This document shows, piece by piece, positions 61,153 to 64,000 of a stretch of 64,000 nt of DNA. Every line of letters begins with the position of its first letter. Within the stretch, counting starts at the first letter, position 1. Made by a program: the position numbers and the translations under genes. The stretch lies in contig JAJDYX010000054.1 of the NCBI GenBank assembly GCA_022824945.1, positions 1 to 64,000 of the forward strand, written 5' to 3'. Under the pieces are notes generated by a model, which ran no database searches, was not told the origin of the DNA, and was given only the letters and a program-made list of their open reading frames with translations. This stretch comes from Candidatus Latescibacterota bacterium (GTDB taxonomy: Bacteria; Latescibacterota; UBA2968).

Positions 61153-62049
61153 ATGACCACACGAACGCGAAAATCGCCCGATGAAATCAAAAACCTCCTG
61201 GAAGGTCCCGTCACATCGATACCGACGCCTTTTCTATCAAATGGAGACATCAACTGGGATGGCGTGGACAACATCATCGAAACCGGCATTGGGGGCGGCA
61301 GTGGCGTCATCTTGCTAACAGCGGGCGACAGCCAGTACTTCTGCCTGAGCGAAGATGAAATCGCACAACTCACACAATTTACCATCGAGCGCACCGCTGG
61401 TCGCGCCCTCACCATCGCCGCGACCGGGGCATGGCCCACCCGGCAGGCAGAAGCATTCGCCCACAGATGTATCGAATGGGGCGCAGATGCGCTCATGTCC
61501 GTCACCACATTCCACGCCTCAGACCCCGAAGGCGTTGCCGCCCACAATGCCGCAATCGGCAAAATCATCCCGGTGATGCTCGTCGGCTATCCCTCGCACC
61601 GCGCCCTGGATATGCTCATAGACGAACCCGGCATCTGCTGTTTCAAAGAAGACGGCGACACGGCCTATGCCGTAGAAACCCTGCAAAAATACGGCCACCA
61701 CTGGAAAATCATGACCGGAGGCACCCTGTGGCGTCACCTCCTCGAATGGCCCTTTGGCTGCACCACCTTCATGGACTGGTCCACCTCATTCGCCCCCCAC
61801 ATCGGCGCGGAATTCCACCAGGCTCTCTGCCGCAACGACATAACCGAAGCACGGCGGATCACCGTCGAAATCGAACGCCCGCTCTGGGATCTGCAGCCCA
61901 ATTTCCGAGGCGGTTGGCAAACCATGTGGCGCGCCATCCTGGAACTCTACGGCGTCTCTGCCCGATATCTCAGATCGCCCCAACTCTCTGCCACCGAAGA
62001 AGACCTGGAATTTCTCCGCACGTCTCTCGATCAGATCGGCCTGCTGTAA
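61153..62049 (+). CDS. Dihydrodipicolinate synthase/N-acetylneuraminate lyase family aldolase
   Basis: ATG 61153, with AAGGAG upstream, gives 298 residues. It is a TIM-barrel class I aldolase: TSIPTPF at the start, Tyr146 in LVGYPSHR and the Schiff-base Lys165 in ICCFKEDGD. The GTGGxxE-like strand reads LLTAGDSQYF, so the usual Gly-Thr-Thr-Gly-Glu pattern is altered and true DapA function is unlikely. It probably cleaves or forms a 2-oxo acid from a sugar acid. It converges with the FG-GAP gene, with a 2-bp gap between the stops. Confidence 0.88.
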   Translation: MTTRTRKSPDEIKNLLEGPVTSIPTPFLSNGDINWDGVDNIIETGIGGGSGVILLTAGDSQYFCLSEDEIAQLTQFTIERTAGRALTIAATGAWPTRQAEAFAHRCIEWGADALMSVTTFHASDPEGVAAHNAAIGKIIPVMLVGYPSHRALDMLIDEPGICCFKEDGDTAYAVETLQKYGHHWKIMTGGTLWRHLLEWPFGCTTFMDWSTSFAPHIGAEFHQALCRNDITEARRITVEIERPLWDLQPNFRGGWQTMWRAILELYGVSARYLRSPQLSATEEDLEFLRTSLDQIGLL

Positions 62050-62051
62050 TA

Positions 62052-63344
62052 TTAAGGCAATGCATACACCCACATAAATCTTCGGTCGTAGATCAGGGCT
62101 TCCTCCCTGCCGTCATTATTCACATCACACACCTGCATTGCATAGCTATAACCGATGTCGTCGAGCCGCGTACGCGCCAAAATACCCGCTGGACAATCGG
62201 GATGTTTGGCATTTGCAGGCGGTGAAAATTCCAGCGATATCTCGCCATCTCCATCCATCCCCCAGGGCCATCCGCCATCGGCATACCCGATCCAGGTTTG
62301 GCTTCCCCGAAGCGCGATAATCGGCCGATTCCTGTGCATGCGGAGCTTTTCCCCACCTTTGGGAAAACCCATCGGCCAGACCCGCTCAGTGGGCCTGCTC
62401 CACACTTCTGTGCCATCTGGTTCGAAAAGCACCATAGGACCGTTTGGCGAATTGTAGAGCGCGACCTGAAATTCAGAATCCGAACGAAAACATCCCAGAG
62501 CCGTACCCTGGCAATGAATGTGTTCTCTTGAAAAATAAGTCCTGCCTCCCGCCCCAAAAAGGTGCAGCTTATCGGACGCGGCAATAGAAAAAACCGGCCC
62601 GCTGGCAGTGTGAAACACATCCGTGTAATCCACATGTTGCTGGTCAGCATTCAGTGTTTCCGGGTCAACAGCATCCACCGTCCACAAAATCTGTCCGTCC
62701 ATACCCACGGCACAGTATCCGATTAGATACGCCGGCTCGCCATCCACATCCAGAGACAAAATGTGGTGCCCACCTCCCGGAACAGCTTTGGGACCCCATA
62801 CCGGCTCCAGATCTGCATTCAAACCCAGCACTGGCTCGCCATACCGCCAAGGACCATTTCCGACCTCCCCATTTTTGATCGCAATAGCAGCCTCGTGTTT
62901 ATCGGTGGGCCGTGTAGCGGTCTGGAGGATATAATAATTCTCATCGGGAAGACGGGCGCTCTTTACCTCCTCCCCTGTCTCACCATCCAGGACCACAACC
63001 CTATCGCCATCAGCTAAGACCACCTCAATGCGCCCGTCCCCGTCAATATCCCCCGTGGCGATACAGGCCTCATAGGAGTGGGAAATGTAGGGAAAATGCG
63101 GCGGATTTGGCGTTCCCCACGTCCACAAACGTCGTCCATCTGTGCGAAATGCCGAGACAGATACGGACTCGGGAAATAGCGCGCTTACAAAATCCCAACT
63201 CCTGAACGGCTCTGGCCCAAAGATGCCCGGACCCTGATAGGTAATAATCTCCGGAACCCCATCTCCATCTATATCCGCCGGAAAACACTCTGCCCCGCCG
63301 TATTCCTCAAACGCGATCTCAAACATACACGATACCGTTGTCAT
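62052..63344 (-). CDS. FG-GAP/VCBS repeat beta-propeller protein
   Basis: The 430-residue protein is a propeller built from repeats with calcium loops such as ADIDGDGVPEI, GDIDGDGRIEVVLADGDRVVVLDGETGEEV (two pieces) and CDVNNDGREEAL. This layout resembles the propellers of rhamnogalacturonan-lyase-like (PL11) proteins, but catalytic residues cannot be assigned by eye. No signal peptide is visible at the start chosen (GGGGG precedes the ATG). It is probably involved in binding or cleaving polysaccharide, by analogy only. It follows a hairpin that ends purN transcription. Confidence 0.75.
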   Translation of the reverse strand: MTTVSCMFEIAFEEYGGAECFPADIDGDGVPEIITYQGPGIFGPEPFRSWDFVSALFPESVSVSAFRTDGRRLWTWGTPNPPHFPYISHSYEACIATGDIDGDGRIEVVLADGDRVVVLDGETGEEVKSARLPDENYYILQTATRPTDKHEAAIAIKNGEVGNGPWRYGEPVLGLNADLEPVWGPKAVPGGGHHILSLDVDGEPAYLIGYCAVGMDGQILWTVDAVDPETLNADQQHVDYTDVFHTASGPVFSIAASDKLHLFGAGGRTYFSREHIHCQGTALGCFRSDSEFQVALYNSPNGPMVLFEPDGTEVWSRPTERVWPMGFPKGGEKLRMHRNRPIIALRGSQTWIGYADGGWPWGMDGDGEISLEFSPPANAKHPDCPAGILARTRLDDIGYSYAMQVCDVNNDGREEALIYDRRFMWVYALP

Positions 63345-63361
63345 TGCAGCCCCCTACACAA

Positions 63362-63388
63362 AACCGGGACTTGCGATAAGCCCCGGTT
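63362..63388 (-). terminator. Hairpin terminator after purN
   Basis: AACCGGG (63362-63368) pairs with CCCGGTT (63382-63388), with an inner CTT/AAG extension. On the minus strand four T follow. It lies between purN and the FG-GAP gene and is a modest terminator. Confidence 0.55.
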
Positions 63389-63409
63389 CTATACACCTTG
63401 CAAAACTAT

Positions 63410-64000
63410 CTATAGCTCCTGCAACTCTATCTCACCAGAGGCAATGCGCTGCAACGTCCGGACGTAAAGCCTGTGTTCCTGTTGCAGCACCCGGGCCGAT
63501 AGGGTCTCGACCGAATCTCCAGGCTCAACCGGCACCTGGATCTGGTCCAAAACCTGACCATGGTCGTATTCTTCGTCAACCAGATGCACCGTAGCCCCGG
63601 TCTCGCGCTCACCCGCGGCCAGCACCGCTCGATGCACGACCTCCCCGTAAAAACCTCGACCGCCAAATTTGGGCAACAGGGATGGATGGATATTGAGAAC
63701 GCGCCCCCTGTACGCTGCCAAAGTCCGCGCACCCAACCGTTTCATATACCCGGCCAGGCAGACCACCTCGACCCCATACGCCTGCAAAATCGCCAGAATA
63801 GCCCCGTCCAGAGCACCGGGTTCGGGGTGGGTATAGGTACTCAAATGCACCGCTGGCACGCTCGCCTCCCTGGCCCGCTGTAGAGCACCGGAATCCGAAT
63901 TATTGCTGATGATCACCCGGGGCCTGGCCTGCAATCGCCCCGTTTTGCAAGCATCGAGAATAGCCTGCAAATTGGTGCCTCTATGCGAAGCCAGAAAACC
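63410..64000 (-). CDS. purN: Phosphoribosylglycinamide formyltransferase, 5' end outside window
   Basis: The frame is open to base 64000 with GFLASHRGTNLQAILDA as the first visible residues, so the true start lies beyond the window. The enzyme transfers a formyl group from 10-formyl-THF to GAR in purine synthesis. The catalytic Asn-x-His is in VLNIHPSLLPKFGG and the catalytic Asp is in DEEYDHGQVL. The glycine-rich phosphate loop reads SHRGTN instead of the common SGxGSN. The visible part is 196 residues, so only a few N-terminal residues are missing. Confidence 0.92.
   Translation of the reverse strand, partial: GFLASHRGTNLQAILDACKTGRLQARPRVIISNNSDSGALQRAREASVPAVHLSTYTHPEPGALDGAILAILQAYGVEVVCLAGYMKRLGARTLAAYRGRVLNIHPSLLPKFGGRGFYGEVVHRAVLAAGERETGATVHLVDEEYDHGQVLDQIQVPVEPGDSVETLSARVLQQEHRLYVRTLQRIASGEIELQEL

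Noticed and set aside
61153..62049. Lysine-pathway dapA
   Set aside because: Barrel and catalytic Lys/Tyr fit the family, but the substrate loop differs and the neighbourhood is catabolic, so a specific dapA call is not supported.

Overview
The window is a 64 kb piece of a bacterial chromosome. Coding density is high and no tRNA, rRNA, CRISPR array or insertion sequence was found. The gene set suggests a Gram-negative-type environmental lineage: lipoprotein signals, an RND pump, bactofilin, phytanoyl-CoA dioxygenase (PhyH) domains at four loci, Gfo/Idh/MocA oxidoreductases, FG-GAP/ASPIC proteins and a dockerin-like secreted protease. This mix recalls Latescibacterota, Poribacteria or planctomycete-like organisms. 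That placement is inference; no marker gene settles it.

Layout. Bases 1-11071 look like a defence or conflict island and are more AT-rich by eye. They hold a TPR/PIN-like protein cut by the left edge, an unknown 642-aa partner, the restriction subunit of a type I system (HsdR), a YgjP-like metallopeptidase, a Fic protein with a striking 15-bp inverted repeat upstream, and a small-protein/nucleotidyltransferase pair. Bases 11064-21908 are metabolic and transport genes: an SDR, a ribose-type ABC importer interrupted by a secreted metalloprotease gene, a thioredoxin-like protein, a hydroxyacid-oxoacid transhydrogenase, a sodium/solute symporter and a mandelate-racemase-type enzyme. Bases 22017-31825 hold a DUF1992 protein, an ABC exporter with its DUF1854 partner (the pair known from cyanophycin loci), an RND transporter, a bactofilin, a PA-IL-like lectin and an ABC importer lacking its ATPase.

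Bases 31812-44004 form one tightly packed minus-strand run of ten genes. It starts with a PhyH dioxygenase and continues with two FG-GAP/ASPIC proteins, an RnfD/UnbU-like membrane protein, a TauE-type permease, a CDP-alcohol phosphatidyltransferase, a glycosyltransferase, an aldo/keto reductase, a Gfo/Idh/MocA enzyme and an amidase. A LacI-type operator (44060-44073) lies in front of this run. Just upstream are three LacI paralogues in tandem: the outer two have near-identical DNA-binding domains and the middle one is decapitated.

Bases 48180-64000 are carbohydrate or secondary-metabolite catabolism genes in short operons: a transglutaminase-like protein, an oligogalacturonate-lyase-like propeller, a five-gene operon (PHP/propeller protein, PhyH, alpha/beta hydrolase, ceramidase-like protein, small membrane protein with a frameshift), a Gfo/Idh/MocA plus PhyH pair, a double-PhyH protein with one degenerate domain, a DHDPS-family aldolase, an FG-GAP protein and a partial purN.

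The items most worth following up are the gene pair beside hsdR, the LacI triplet with its operator and ten-gene operon, the UnbU/UnbV-like pair outside an enediyne cluster, a candidate small RNA at 46845-46921, and the degenerate tandem PhyH protein.
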